A stretch of 64,000 nt of DNA from Cryptomeria japonica (lineage: Eukaryota > Streptophyta > Pinopsida > Cupressales > Cupressaceae). Each line of letters begins with the position of its first letter. The first letter of the stretch is position 1. The stretch covers positions 820,875,896 to 820,939,895 of the forward strand of contig NC_081414.1 of NCBI RefSeq assembly GCF_030272615.1. The letters are read 5' to 3'. Shown one piece after another: positions 10,607 to 22,205 of this stretch. The position numbers and the translations under genes were made by a program. The notes beneath the pieces were generated by a model, which had not been told where the DNA came from, made no database searches, and worked only from the letters and a program-made list of their open reading frames with translations.

Positions 10607-13411
10607 TTATGCAAAGGATTGGACCAAAGGGATCAAAGGATGAAAAATATGCGTTGGATAATGTATAGGGTATTGGAAGAATTGGGATTTAATGGATGGA
10701 AATGAAGGCAAGATCAACATTGGCACACACCTTGAGGGGTGATGGACTGATGGAGGAAAAATGGATCTCAGATTGTAAGATTTGGATGGAGGAAAGGATA
10801 TGGATTTTGGGACATAAGGGCCCAAAACGGATGAAGAAGGTGGTGGAGAAATAGACTTGGACGGTTTGGATGGAGGAATAGCAATTTTGGATGCCAAGTT
10901 GGATGTTTCTTTAGGATTTTGTGCTTCAAGCAGCCGCTTAGGGATCCACATGGTTTTTGATTTTTCATGCTTTTGTTGTTCCTTGGAGTGCATTGCTTGC
11001 ACAAGGGATTTAGGAACCCATATATATTTTGAATTTTCTTTATTTTGCTCAGTGGGCCTTTGTGGCCTTTTGGATGTATTTTTTTCTTTATAGATCATAT
11101 TGTTCTTTGTTTTGACATGTCGATTATATTGGACATGTTGATCCTTGAATACATGTGGATTTCTAGACTTATGACTTTTATACTTGGCATCCAAATTGCT
11201 TGGAGGGGGAAAGGAATGCATGGATGGATATGAATGAAATGGAGTTCTTTTGGATGGATGAAATTTACTCAAGGATGTGTGCCTTTGCTAACCTTGCATA
11301 GGAGATGGAGGGATATAGGGACCTAGAATGGATGGAAGCGATGATGGGGAAGGTGTGTGCTTGGATTTTGATGGAGGGATACCAACGTCTTGAGAGTGAG
11401 CTGTGTAGACATGACCCTTAAGCTCTTCTTTGATATGGAGAGATTCTTTCTCATGAAGGTCTACTCCTTTGCCTTTATGAATATCTTGACTTTTAGGATA
11501 CTCTTTTCTTTGGGAAGAAGACGCGAGTCCATTATGAGGTGGATATGATATGAGAGAAATAATGAGATCTTGAAGTGGATCGGATTGCACCAAAGTGGAA
11601 GAACCCATTATGCATGTTGAGGGTTCATGAACATCTTGCACTGACACGTTAGAATCATGAGGGGGATTAGGATCATGAGAGGGACTAGGATTGTGTAGTG
11701 GACATGGTTCAATGACAGGCTCTGCAAGAGATGGAATGGGAGAAATAATGGGATCATCAAAAGAAATGATATCTTGGAGTGGATATGGAGCATTAAGATA
11801 AGGAGATGGAGGAACAAGTGGATCTTGTGGAGGATCTGAAGGAATAGTTTGATCTTGACAAGGAGGAAGATCATTGGAACCCTCTTCAAAGGTGCTTTTC
11901 TCTTGACTTTCAATGGGATCATTAGAAAGGATGGAAGGGATATCTGGATCTTTCTTAGGAAGTGGAATGTCAATGAGATTTGAAAGGACATTGTGTTCAT
12001 GAAATGGAAGGGGATCATTTGGGATTTGATGGACTGGGATATCTTGATCTTGCTTGAGGAATGGAGTGTCAATAGGACTTTGGATAGGATGGACAAGAAT
12101 AGGGGAATCATTGTGAGTGTCTAGGGAAATGGGATCCTGGTCAACAATTGGATGAGATGATAAGGTTTTAGGATCTTGATCTTGATCTATTTCAAGACAC
12201 GTTTCTTCATGCTCTAAATTATCCTCTTGACATGAGGTTGGACTTTGGATATGCATGGGGGATTCTGACAAGGGATCAATGGTTTGGCATGAAGGAAATG
12301 CACTTTGAACATTTGTGATGGATTTTGGCAAGGAATCAATGCTTGAACATGAGGAAGAGGGACTTCGAATGGGGTACTCTAAAATAGGTAATGGCATTAA
12401 AGTGCTTGGTTGCATTGGGTCTTGTATTTCTGAAACATGACAAGGATGTGAATCATGAATTGGATTATCAATTATGGATAGCTCTTGGATAATTGCATCC
12501 TTGGGTGTATTGTTTGATGAGGACAATATAGAAGGTTCTTGTGAAACTTCTAAAGGTGTAGGGATAGATGCCACTGGAGAGTCAATTTGCTTGTGGGGGG
12601 ATGAGGCATTGCTAGACATAAGTGTATTATCTTGATCTTCCTCAAAGAACTCACTTGGTAATTTCCTTAAGATCATTGCAATAAAGCCACCTTTCTTTCG
12701 AGGTTTTGACATAGTTGTATCTGGAATTTGAACTTGTTTGGAAAGAATTTGGTTCTGGTCTGATGTCGTGTTTTGATTTTGAACTAGATGTTGATCAAAT
12801 TGGTTTGACATGTTCAAAATTTGGCTTGGTGCATGTTGCAAGTTTTGTTTTTGAATTTGTGATTGTGGTTGTTGACATTGATATGTTGATTGAACTTGTT
12901 GATATTCCACCATTGGTTGAAATATTTGTTGACATTGTATAGCTGGTTGGACATATTGTTGAAATTGGACCATTGGTTGTGATGGTTGAAAATTTGATTG
13001 ATAGTAAACACCTTCTTGTTCTTGTTGTGGAGGCACATAATGTTGAAATTGATGTTGTCTCTTTTCTTGAAATTGTTTCATCATCTCTATTTGTGAGAGG
13101 AGAGTTGGTATGTCTGATCGTTCAAGAAGAGATCTTACATCAATTGGCTCAATATTTGGATTTCGACCTTGAAATTTTTGAAACACTTTGGACATTTGTG
13201 ATCTATTCTTCTCAATGTTTTTCACTCTTTGTTCCAACATCTCATTTTCTTGAGCTAGTTTCTCCTCTAGTTTTTGTATTTGGACATTTACATCATCATG
13301 ATAAGTTTGATCCAAGTTCTGAGACATGTAGAGATTGGATTGACATGATTGATTGCTCAATTGTGATGACATGGCTTCGTAAGAAGGTTGAGACCTCATT
13401 TCAACAAACAT
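10607..13411 (-). pseudogene. LARD-B long ORF of unknown function, one in-frame stop
   Basis: I do not recognise this protein. From the first ATG (13411) the frame is open to a TAG at 11288-11290, then stays open in the same frame to 10607: about 935 codons with one stop. The N-terminal ~100 residues have a charged coiled-coil stretch (LEEKLAQENEMLEQRVKNIE). Next comes a Gln-rich segment with repeated FQQYVQP-like units, a basic patch (KPRKKGGF), and a very long Pro/Ser/Asp-rich part. The C-terminal part repeats short motifs: IWVPKSLVQA then MWIPKRLLEA, and ILGPYIPPS then VLGPYVPKS. There is no zinc knuckle or enzyme motif. It sits where gag would be in a Tat element, so a diverged gag-like or accessory protein is possible. 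The long openness in a non-autonomous element is notable. Confidence 0.6.
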
Positions 13412-15427
13412 GTCACTATGCAATGCAACTAATGGGATTGACAAATGCAAGCTAAAAGGATGACAATGCAACTTAATGTTTTTGTTGTTTTTCAAGATTT
13501 TGACAAACTTATGAATGCAAATCTAAGAGAGGGACCCATGGGAAATTGAAATGATGTCTAGACCTCAAAGGACAAAAGGACCAAGTGACAAAAGGACAAG
13601 ATGACAATGTCTCCCCTATATGCTTGGATACTAAGCTAGGTTTGATGAAATGACAATAATGACATAAAGAGAAAAGGCTTGATAAGGTCTAGACTTCTTA
13701 ACAATGACTTAGGGTTTATCAAAGATTTGGATTACTCAAGTATGACAAAACCTAGTTTTGGCACTATATGCAAAGGGACAATCACTATGCAAATAACCCT
13801 AATATGATATGATAATGACCTAAACTTAATGAAGAGACCTAGGGTAAGCAATGTATGACAATGGTATGACTTTAATGCAAGAGGACATATGCAAAGGAGT
13901 ATGACTTAGGTGAAACCTAACCTTGGTACTTGACAATGAACTTTGCAAAATGCAACCTAGGATGAACCTAAATGTAAGTGACATGAATGTTAAGACAAGA
14001 TTTTGAACGATGTTTGACAACCATGTTTGAAAGTGTTTTGAAGTTTGTTGGATGAAATGCTCTTGTGTTTAATCTTATGTTGGATCAATTTGTTTTGTTC
14101 TTGAAATGAGATACAATTCAACTTTTGACAAGCAAAGAATACAAGATATTGCAACTTAGACTCAAGACAATCATGCTCATTTCCACATTTCTTATGGTAG
14201 GCAAAGACATTAGGTACTTGAGAGGTAGACTCATTATGGGATTCAAGGAGAATACATAGATGCTTGACCCCATGGGCTCCCCTCCATGGCACTCACTTCT
14301 CAGGGCAGCCAAGCATCAGTCCCCATGGAAATCTCCCCATGGTGAACTTAGTATCTCTTCCAAGTATCCGAACTTGTCCTTCTCAAGCAACTAGAAGGGT
14401 TTTTGGCCTCTAAATACAAGGTGTTTAGTCAGGATTTCTGTTAAGTGTTACTCCTTGATGTCACGCAAGCATGATTGAGACATTAAGCCCATCGAGATAC
14501 CAAACAAATGTAGTCGCGCAAGCATGATTTAGACTGTGAGGTCCTACTTAGATGTTGATATGAGAAAGAGTCCAAGGGTCATCACTTCCCAAGTAACTAC
14601 AATTCCCACGTAACACTTCCTTCAAAGATTTCGCTCATCGGGTATTTTTTTATAGTGAGTTAGAATGCCAAGGAATTCTAGCCGTACTCACTTTGGGTCA
14701 TTCCCTTCTCATGATTATCACTTGCTTGTAAAAGCAAAGTGGTCGGGAAGGCAGGCCCTCTAAATGTGACAAACAATCAAAGACACGAGCATGGTATCGA
14801 AGATCTGGATTTCCGATCACCCTAAGAAGGATGAGAGCATACTCTCCTACTCCAATGTCACACTCAACAATCAAAGCAGAAACATGTTCATTCCAACCTA
14901 TTTAGAAATCTCGAGGTGCCTAAAAATTAATTGCAAACACAAGGTTTAGTTGTTTCTCCAAGGCAACCTACAAAAACCCAAGTTAGAAGTTTGATTTGTT
15001 GTCTTTGACTATCGATTCTGCATAACACATGTTAGTAGTTTGATTTATTGTCTTTGCCATGCGTATGCCAAGATTCTGCACAGATAATTAGTACCAAAAT
15101 CCAAACCACAGAAAACAAAATGCAAAAACTAAACAAATTTCAAGTAAAACACTGCATTTTTTTACCCCTGTTCTGGACTTTACACAGGCGCAGAACCCAT
15201 GACACAGGTGCAGAACTCATAACACAAGTGCATAATGTCTTCAACATAGGTGCAAAATGCTCAACACAGGCACAGGTTGCTTCACACAGGCGCAGAAGTC
15301 TCCAGAAAACCCTGCACGACCCTGTTTTTTGGTTTTTGGCCTGCAAATCAACTTGAAAGCACTCAAAAAAACCATAAAGAGGTTAGATGGTTAGTGTTCA
15401 CGTTGGGTTTTTGGCCTGCAAATCAAC
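13412..15427 (-). other. LARD-B leader (5' untranslated region)
   Basis: No gene. 14640-14880 aligns with the Gypsy-G leader 45220-45440; both carry TATAGTG(A/G)GTT, CGGGAAGGCAGGCC and a GATCACCC...GAGAGCATA block. A CpG-centred motif array lies at 15183-15298. A 26 bp repeat occurs at 15331-15356 and 15406-15431, the second ending at the duplication junction. No primer site is present, because the element is cut here. Confidence 0.65.
15183..15298 (-). repeat. CACAGGCGCAGAA motif array in LARD-B leader
   Basis: At least six spaced copies of a motif close to CACAGGCGCAGAA. The variants mostly change the central CG to TG (CAGGTGCAGAA, AGGTGCAAAA) or CA (CAGGCACAGG), as expected from decay of methylated CpG. 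The spacing is about 18-22 bases and the flanks are not conserved. Confidence 0.7.
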
Positions 15428-16597
15428 TTGAGTAATGGAAGATAGGTATAGATGTGATATGAACCAGTAAGGCATATATAATCTATTGGAGTCATTTATG
15501 GAAGATCCTCATCTCCAGATTCCTGTGTTGTGTTTAGCTTGGTTTGTGTATCAATTATATTAATCATAGTAGTTATATCAGTTGTATCTATTGTGTATCT
15601 AGATGATTATATTATATAGTTTTATATTCCAAAATCTATGGTATTTGTATCTTGAAATTTGGGAGTTGTGCTTGGAGGCTGTGCTTATGGGTCTGAGTCT
15701 ATGGTTTCGGTAGACCCCTATTTTGTCCTGTTATTAAGGCATACATTTCGGTAAATGAAGTTTGTGAAGGAAGCATCTAAGTAGATGGCATAGGCTGACT
15801 TATTAATCTTATTTTTGGTTGAGGCATGTTTTGGATAATGTGTTGATCTGAGAAACATATTATTGTGTAAACCATATATATATATATATATAGAAGATAT
15901 GTAAAATGCAAAGAAAAGTGTGTGAAGAGTATGAGATAGAAGAAAGCAGAGTACGTGTGGTATAAAAGAGTAATAGGTATGTGAGTGATAGAGTTGTGGA
16001 TAGTAGAGCAATTTGAGTAAGAGAATTAGTGTATGCATGAAGGAGTATATAGCAGAGTTAGAGTGTGGATAGTGTTGCAGTAATCCTTTATTGGATTTGC
16101 TGCATATGACTGGTTCAACAGAGTAGTGTAGTAATCCCTTATTGGACTTGCTATAGGCGATTGTGGATAGTGGTACAATGATCCCTTACTAGATTAGCTA
16201 TGAAAACTTTGAGTTGTTATCTAAGCTTAACTTGGAATTGATTTCATGCATTAGGAGATGCAATTTTATCAATTCACTTACTTTCTATAGAAATGGGTAT
16301 TTCGACAGTGAGTCACTTTTGTAATCTAGCAGTGAGCCACCCCATTTTCTAAACACTAGATAAATAGTTATATTATCTTGAGAGGTAACCCTCTTCATGG
16401 TTTTTCCCATTTTGGTTTTCCAAGTATAAAATTCGGTGTTCATTTTGTGGATGTGTTATTTGTTTATTCTACATTTTCTATTTCATGTTGATAAGCTTAA
16501 TTGATGAAATTGATATATCAGTAAAATGTTTTAGAAATAATAGGAATACCGATTCACCCCCCCTCTTAGTATTCTTGTCCATTTAACCAATTCGACA
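15428..16597 (+). mobile_element. Partial second copy of solo LTR Z
   Basis: Corresponds to 3824-4991; the first 89 bp of the LTR are absent because the duplication starts inside it. It includes an (AT)n run at about 15872-15893, slightly longer than in copy 1. Confidence 0.85.
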
Positions 16598-16602
16598 TCT
16601 TA

Positions 16603-17126
16603 GATTCCTCCAACCTACCATGGTTGATAGGCAACCTGTGCCTCCTATGCAACCTAAATGCAAGTTTGAGCAGGGCCCCATTTTGAAGTTTCATCGGTGC
16701 AAATCAACTCAGGTATACTCTTCACCCTTCTCTTTGTCTACCTCGATACCTATTTCTATGCTTGTTTCTATTTGTGTTGTTGAGAAGGCCTCACCTTCTC
16801 CTGATTTTGTCACTACCCCTCTTGCGAAGGCCAACAGTTTAACTCCCTTGTCGCCTCCTTGGACTGAGTCACTTGCTTCCTCTATAGAGGCATGTTTGTT
16901 TGACTCTCTTGAGGATATCCCAATGCTTACTAATATCTTTACACGGTCCTTAACTCTTGCCTCTTATAAGCTTGTGGACATGGATGTTGATGCTACCTCA
17001 TCCCTTGCCCTCACTGTTGGAGAGGTTCCGGGTGTTTCCCTCATGATTGTTCCACTTTGGTCTCTCCCTCCTTCCTTGTATGATCAAGATTGGGAGGATG
17101 ATGACATGATTATTGAGGGGTTTTAG
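16603..17126 (+). pseudogene. Second copy of decayed frame (3' part)
   Basis: Corresponds to 4997-5520, open from ATG 16620 for 168 codons with seven or so base changes, several of them amino-acid changing. It lacks its upstream part because the duplication begins within the LTR. Function is unknown. Confidence 0.5.
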
Positions 17127-18522
17127 GACAGTACCTTCTTTATCTTGTAGCATAGTGTGTGCGCATAATTGTGTTCCCCTGCGCTTGTTTTACATGTTTG
17201 TTCCCTCTAGGAGGATCCAGGCTACTCAGTAGGTGCTTGAAAACAAGACACTGACTATATTTATTTGTTGTGCTCTCCTGGAGGACCTAATTTACTCTGT
17301 AGGCTCTCAAATATAGTGGATTTTTTATTTTACAACTTCTTCTATCTATTATCTATTTCTTCTATCTATCGTATCTTACTTTTCAATATTTGGGGACAAT
17401 GCAAAACATTGGGGGCATTTAGGCCCTTCCATGTTGACCCAAATTTATATTTCTCTTTGTCTTCATGTGCTCTTCTTCAGATCCAAGAACTTTGGCATTA
17501 CGATGAAACACCCATATGTAGTTATATTACTTATTTTATCTTCTTGCTATGGAATCTAACATTGAATAATTAGATCCCCCTGTGCTATTGCATTTTTGTT
17601 GATGTTGTGGGTCTTATATGTCATCTACCAAAGATGACATTCCATAGAAACATCTCGCTATGTTGACGCACCACAAAATTTCTTCTCCTTAGAATGACAT
17701 GCCTTTCACCCATTCCATTCTAAGGGGGGGATATCATATCTACATACTCTACATCTGGCATTTGTATCTACTTATCTTAGCATTCTTGTTTACCTTGGTG
17801 GGGCAAAAACCGCTTGATCTATTTTATTTATCTAGTTTTCCTTAGTGGGGGCCAAACTACTTAATCTATTTATCTTGTTGCTATTTGGGGGGGTGAATCC
17901 ACTACTTATAAAATCAATCCATGGTGGCCCAATCATATGGCTATCTAGTTGTAAAGTGGAAAATTGGATCCTAGTGACTCCCCACGTAGGAGAGAGAAAG
18001 GAAGCCACTAGGATGATTTTCACTTGGAGATAATTTACATTCAAAATAAGGGCTTGAATCCACTAGATCCAAATCCAAGGGAGATAAGGATGCAAATTCC
18101 AATCGGATTTCAAGGGTTGGATTGTGATTTACCCTCTTTTGTAAATCAGAAAGTTGACTTGTTGAATATGTGGAAAATAGAGAAAATGAGTGAAATGAGG
18201 AGCTACCGGTTCGGGATGGCATTGTAACTTTGGATTTGAGCTAACTAGATTGATATGGAATTGCCTTGAAAATTTGGAGAAAGTTCATCGGGACCATGGC
18301 GGGCATGTACATGGTCCTCCATAAAATCCACAAAATGAAAAGGGTTCTTTCGTCTCTACAAATGAAGCCCAAACCTTTCGATTATAGCTACGCATCTACA
18401 ACCTACAAACATAAAAGAGGGGAAGAAGGGTTATGGATAGGGATTTGCCTAAGTCAAACTCCGATTGAGGAATCAACCTTGAAAGAAAGTAATTACAAAT
18501 TCTTGAATGCAAACAATAGAAA
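17127..18522. other. Duplicated non-coding spacer
   Basis: Second copy of 5521-6919, ending in AGAAA at 18518-18522, which is the left target duplication of Copia-A. No gene supported. Confidence 0.6.
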
Positions 18523-21200
18523 TGTTAGGAACCGAAAGGACAACTGAGAGGGGGGGGGTGAATCAGTTGTCAATAAATTTCAACCCAATTATAACTTAAT
18601 CAAACTTAATACATAATACCTGTACGTTAGGAAATCGGAAATCATCACAAGCAAGATAAACATTAATCAATTAGCTCAATCACGAAAGCACTCATTGCAA
18701 TGATCTATCCTAAACACATTCAATAGAGACATAAAGATAAAACATGTAAAAGATTATGCAAACCAGATGTTCCCTTCATGCGGCTCCATTGTTCTTCTTT
18801 CTTCTCCAAATAGTTTTGTTGTAGATCTCACCTTCAAGTGCTTAAACCTAATTGAGAAAGCAAGATTGACATTGACACAAGAATACTAGAAGCGTGATTT
18901 GACAAAGTGATTATAAATTCAATAGTCTGATTACCAATTAGCTTTGATTGATGAAGATCATCCAATTTATAGAAGAATTGGAGAGATGATAAGATTAGCA
19001 TGATTCAATTCAAATGGAAATTGCAAATCAATTATGTCAATTATGACAAATTTATGACAAATTATGCACCTTCTATGCAAAATTTGTTGATTGATGATTT
19101 ATGACAAATTATGACAATTTCTATGTCAAAATTGATTGATTGTCAATTATGACAAATTTATGACAAATTGTCATGTCATTTTCCATGAATTTAGGAGAGA
19201 AATAGGAGGAATTTGAAATTAGGAATTAGAAAATTAGGAAATTAAGAATTTAGGAATTAAGAAATTGATAGAAATTAGAAATTAGGTAAATTAAGTAATA
19301 ATTTGTCACTTATTAATTAATTTACAAAGAGGAATAATTAGCCAATTAAATGAACATTTAATTGCAATGAGAAGACTTAGGATAAATAAACAATTTATTA
19401 ATCCTAAAGGAAGAAATGACACACAAGGTTAAACGATGAAATCACGAAACCCTAGAAGATGAATTAGCAATGCGAGAATGACAATTAGGTCTTGACAAAG
19501 GATAATTGATATCGATTTGATTTGATTTTGGATTGATAAATGACCAATGTGATAAATGATTTGATTGATAAAATGCGCCAATTGATGAGGAACAATGACT
19601 AATTGATCCAAATTGACATAATTAAGACAGACAATGATTGATGATAAATTTATCGCAAGATGACAAAATTGACAAGAGGACAAGGATTGATGACAAAATA
19701 GATTGCAAGATGACAGGATTGAAAATGACCACGATTGATGACAAATCAATCGCAAAATGACAAGATCGAACATGACAATGACCGTTGACAAATCGATAAT
19801 TAATCGACAAGATTGAAGGATTGATAATAAATCGACAAGATTGATAAGAGGACAACGATTGATGACAAATCAATCGCAAGATTGACAGGAGGACAAAACC
19901 CTAATTAGGATTGACGATGTCCAAAATGATGACAAATGAGCATGAACATTGATGCAATAAGATAGAATCGATTAAAATCATGACTGGATAGTGTTGTTGA
20001 CAAGACCAAATTCGAGAGTGAGATAACTGAAGAATGTAGAAGAATGACTCGATGTTCGCAAATGATAAAAACCAAGTACGAATCATAGGAGAAATGTTAA
20101 TGCGACGCAAAAACCTAAAACGAGGCAATGCGCAAATGTTAAAGTATGACTCCACAAGCGTTGACCATTTTTAGGTGTCTACAATACCAGTAAACCAAAC
20201 TTAATGTCGGTTAACACATTAGAATTTATTACAATACCGGTGAAACTTAATGTATGAAACAGAAAGAGAAACAACATTCACAACACATAACACAAAGATT
20301 TTGACGTGGAAACCCTGTAAGGGGAAAAACCACGGTGGGAAATCTTACCCACAATCAAATAATACTATTGCAGATAGTATGTGTATACAAATGGGGTCTG
20401 CACATACAAAAAGGCCAACTGCCTAGAGCACACTGCTCAAATGGGAGTCACAATGACTACAATAGGATTGTTAAATCCTAGAATAATGTACTGCTCAAAA
20501 TAGCATCTCTAATGCTGGATTCAGTACCGGTTAAGCTCTGATAAACTCCTTCAAACCTTGCTTGAACCTTCAAATGATGTCTGCTTGATTCACTCTATGA
20601 TCTTCAATAATACCTCAATACCACATTACCATCATACCATAATACCATAACATACTTCATCTCACAAATGAGATCTTACATATATACAAAAGCTAAGACC
20701 AAATGTGTAGGTCTACTTACTAAGAATATTACAATTGAATCAATTACAAATAAGTCTTGATGCGATACAACATGTCATCTTAATACATTTACGACAATAT
20801 CCAATCAATAAATCATCTTCATAATGTGTTGTACTAATCTGGAATAGATAGCGTATATTAGTCCATAACCTAGACCAATCTGCTAGTAACAACAAATATG
20901 TCAACCCAATTAGACAAATAACCAAAACACCAAAACCAAGTATCCAAACCATGTCTTATACATAATCAAGTGATCTCCAGATGATAACAAGTTATTATCA
21001 GTTCTGATGAATCCATATACCCTATCGGTGAGCATATACCGGTGACTGTGTATAAGTCACTGACCTTGCCGGTGAACACAATATGCTAGTTCATTTGTAA
21101 ACCAATATAAACATAGTGCCAAATCAACAATGTAGATCTCTATAAGGATAAGTATTGACATCAATGACAAAACTAACACAACACATCCATAATACCAACA
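18523..21200 (-). repeat. Copia-A 3' LTR, interrupted by a gypsy-type LTR
   Basis: 18523-18620 and 20184-21200 together match the 5' LTR. The 1,563 bp between them is the solo gypsy-type LTR. On the minus strand the LTR starts TGTTGGTATTATGG just after the polypurine tract. ACCGGT-type motifs recur (for example near 20231, 20525, 21038 and 21070). Confidence 0.93.
18621..20183 (-). mobile_element. Solo LTR of LARD-B type with ATACC target duplication
   Basis: Bounded TGTACG...TCTACA, with ATACC directly on both sides (18616-18620 and 20184-20188). It matches 7018-8560. Perfect flanking repeats show that a complete insertion occurred here and then collapsed to one LTR by recombination between its two LTRs. 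Confidence 0.92.
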
Positions 21201-21215
21201 ATCTCCCCCATTGGC
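21201..21215 (-). other. Polypurine tract of Copia-A
   Basis: On the minus strand AATGGGGGAGAT directly precedes the LTR start TGTTGGTATT. Confidence 0.8.
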
Positions 21216-21551
21216 ATTGATGGCAACACTAGATGGAAAAACATCTAAGTGCCAAAACAAAATGCCAAAAACCAAAAACTAACAATCTCCAGAATAGATC
21301 AATACTAGAAATCAAAATGCAAAGAGCATATATCTCTTCCTAATGAATAATATTTTTCCATAGATATCTCCCTCCCTTTGACATCAAATGCTAAAGCAGT
21401 TTAAGAATAAATACCAGAACATACAACCAATCAACATACAACCAATTAACCTACTGCTCCCCTTGAGAAGTATCTCTCCTCCATCAAAGCCGAAAAAAGA
21501 TTTTTCCACCAATCACTAGTTTCTGCTGGTTTGATGCCAGTCTCCAATCAT
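21216..21551 (-). other. Copia-A 3' untranslated interior
   Basis: Short stretch between the RNase H end (21552) and the polypurine tract. It is non-coding; pyrimidine-rich ends such as CTCCCTCCCTTTG (21369) are secondary polypurine-like tracts on the element's sense strand. Confidence 0.6.
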
Positions 21552-22193
21552 CTAAGTCTCTGCTGGTGAGGGTATTACCCCAAGCTTCACTCTGAGATAT
21601 TCAAAAGTTTCCTTAGGCAAAGGCTTTGTAAAGATATCTGCAATCTTCTCTTTAGTATTCACATAAACCAATCTTACTTCTTTTGCTTCAACATTCTCTT
21701 TCAGAAAATTATATTTGATAGAAACATGCTTAGTCTTAGAGTGAAATACCGAATTCTTTGATATATCAATTGCTACTGAATTATCACAATAAATAATTAT
21801 AGGTTCTTTGGATTTTACCTTTATGTCCTTCAACATTTGCTTAATCCATAATACCTGAGTACAATTAGTTGCTGCTGCAACATATTCTGATTTTGTTGTT
21901 GATAATGATGTACAACTCTGCTTCTTGCTTATCCATGAAATCAATCTGTTACCAAGAAAGAATGCTCTGCCAGTGGTACTCTTTTTGTCATCTACATCTC
22001 CTACCCAATTTGCATTGGTGTATGCACATAAGTCAAAATTTTTATCTTTAGGATACCATAAATCAAGATTTGTTGTGCCTTTTAGATACCGGAAAATTCT
22101 TTTTACTGTTGATTCATGATTTTCTTTAGGATTACTCTGAAATCTTGAAGCAATACATACTGCATTCATTATATCAGGTCTTGTTTGTGTCAA
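21552..22193 (-). pseudogene. Copia-A RNase H
   Basis: Copia RNase H, which removes the RNA strand during reverse transcription. After the partial pol motif TRPDIMNAVCIASRF it shows CAYTNANWVGD, where families have YSDADWAGD, so the first catalytic Asp position is Asn here. The other acidic motifs remain (TTKSEYVAA, IIYCDNSVAI), followed by the usual tail (HSKTKHVSIKYNFLKE and DIFTKPLP). The 213-codon piece is in frame with 22206-22391 upstream, separated by one stop. It is inactive on present sequence. Confidence 0.9.
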
Positions 22194-22205
22194 ATACAGT
22201 AAACC

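Larger units (their letters stand above)
7018..15427 (-). mobile_element. LARD-B, non-autonomous Tat-like gypsy element, truncated
   Basis: On the minus strand this reads LTR (7018-8560, the 3' LTR), polypurine tract (8561-8576), interior with one long frame of unknown function, then a long leader. No protease, reverse transcriptase, RNase H or integrase is visible. Its kinship with Gypsy-G is shown by the same polypurine-tract layout and adjoining hairpin, a shared block near 10300-10365 (GCCAGGTTTTCACCAGT) matching 35756-35776, and a shared leader block (14640-14880 versus 45220-45440). The interior stops at 15427, before any primer site or 5' LTR, at the edge of the second long-repeat copy. 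It probably depended on a Tat element for its proteins (inference). Confidence 0.82.
15428..20183. repeat. Long direct repeat, copy 2 (4.76 kb)
   Basis: Matches 3824-8560. The left junction joins the LARD-B interior to the middle of solo LTR Z with TTGA shared by both sides (15428-15431). The right end is the end of a gypsy-type LTR, followed here by ATACC and the rest of the Copia-A LTR rather than by the LARD-B interior. Confidence 0.92.

Noticed and set aside
12973..13455. 160-codon plus frame opposite the LARD-B ORF
   Set aside because: Mirror of the Gln-rich minus-strand frame; repeated CAA/CAG codons keep the other strand open.
3824..20183. Reading the two 4.7 kb repeats as giant LTRs of one element
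   Set aside because: TG/CA ends, polypurine tract and ATACC duplications place the LTR at 7018-8560 and 18621-20183 only; the remaining 3.2 kb is flanking DNA including 98 bp of Copia-A.
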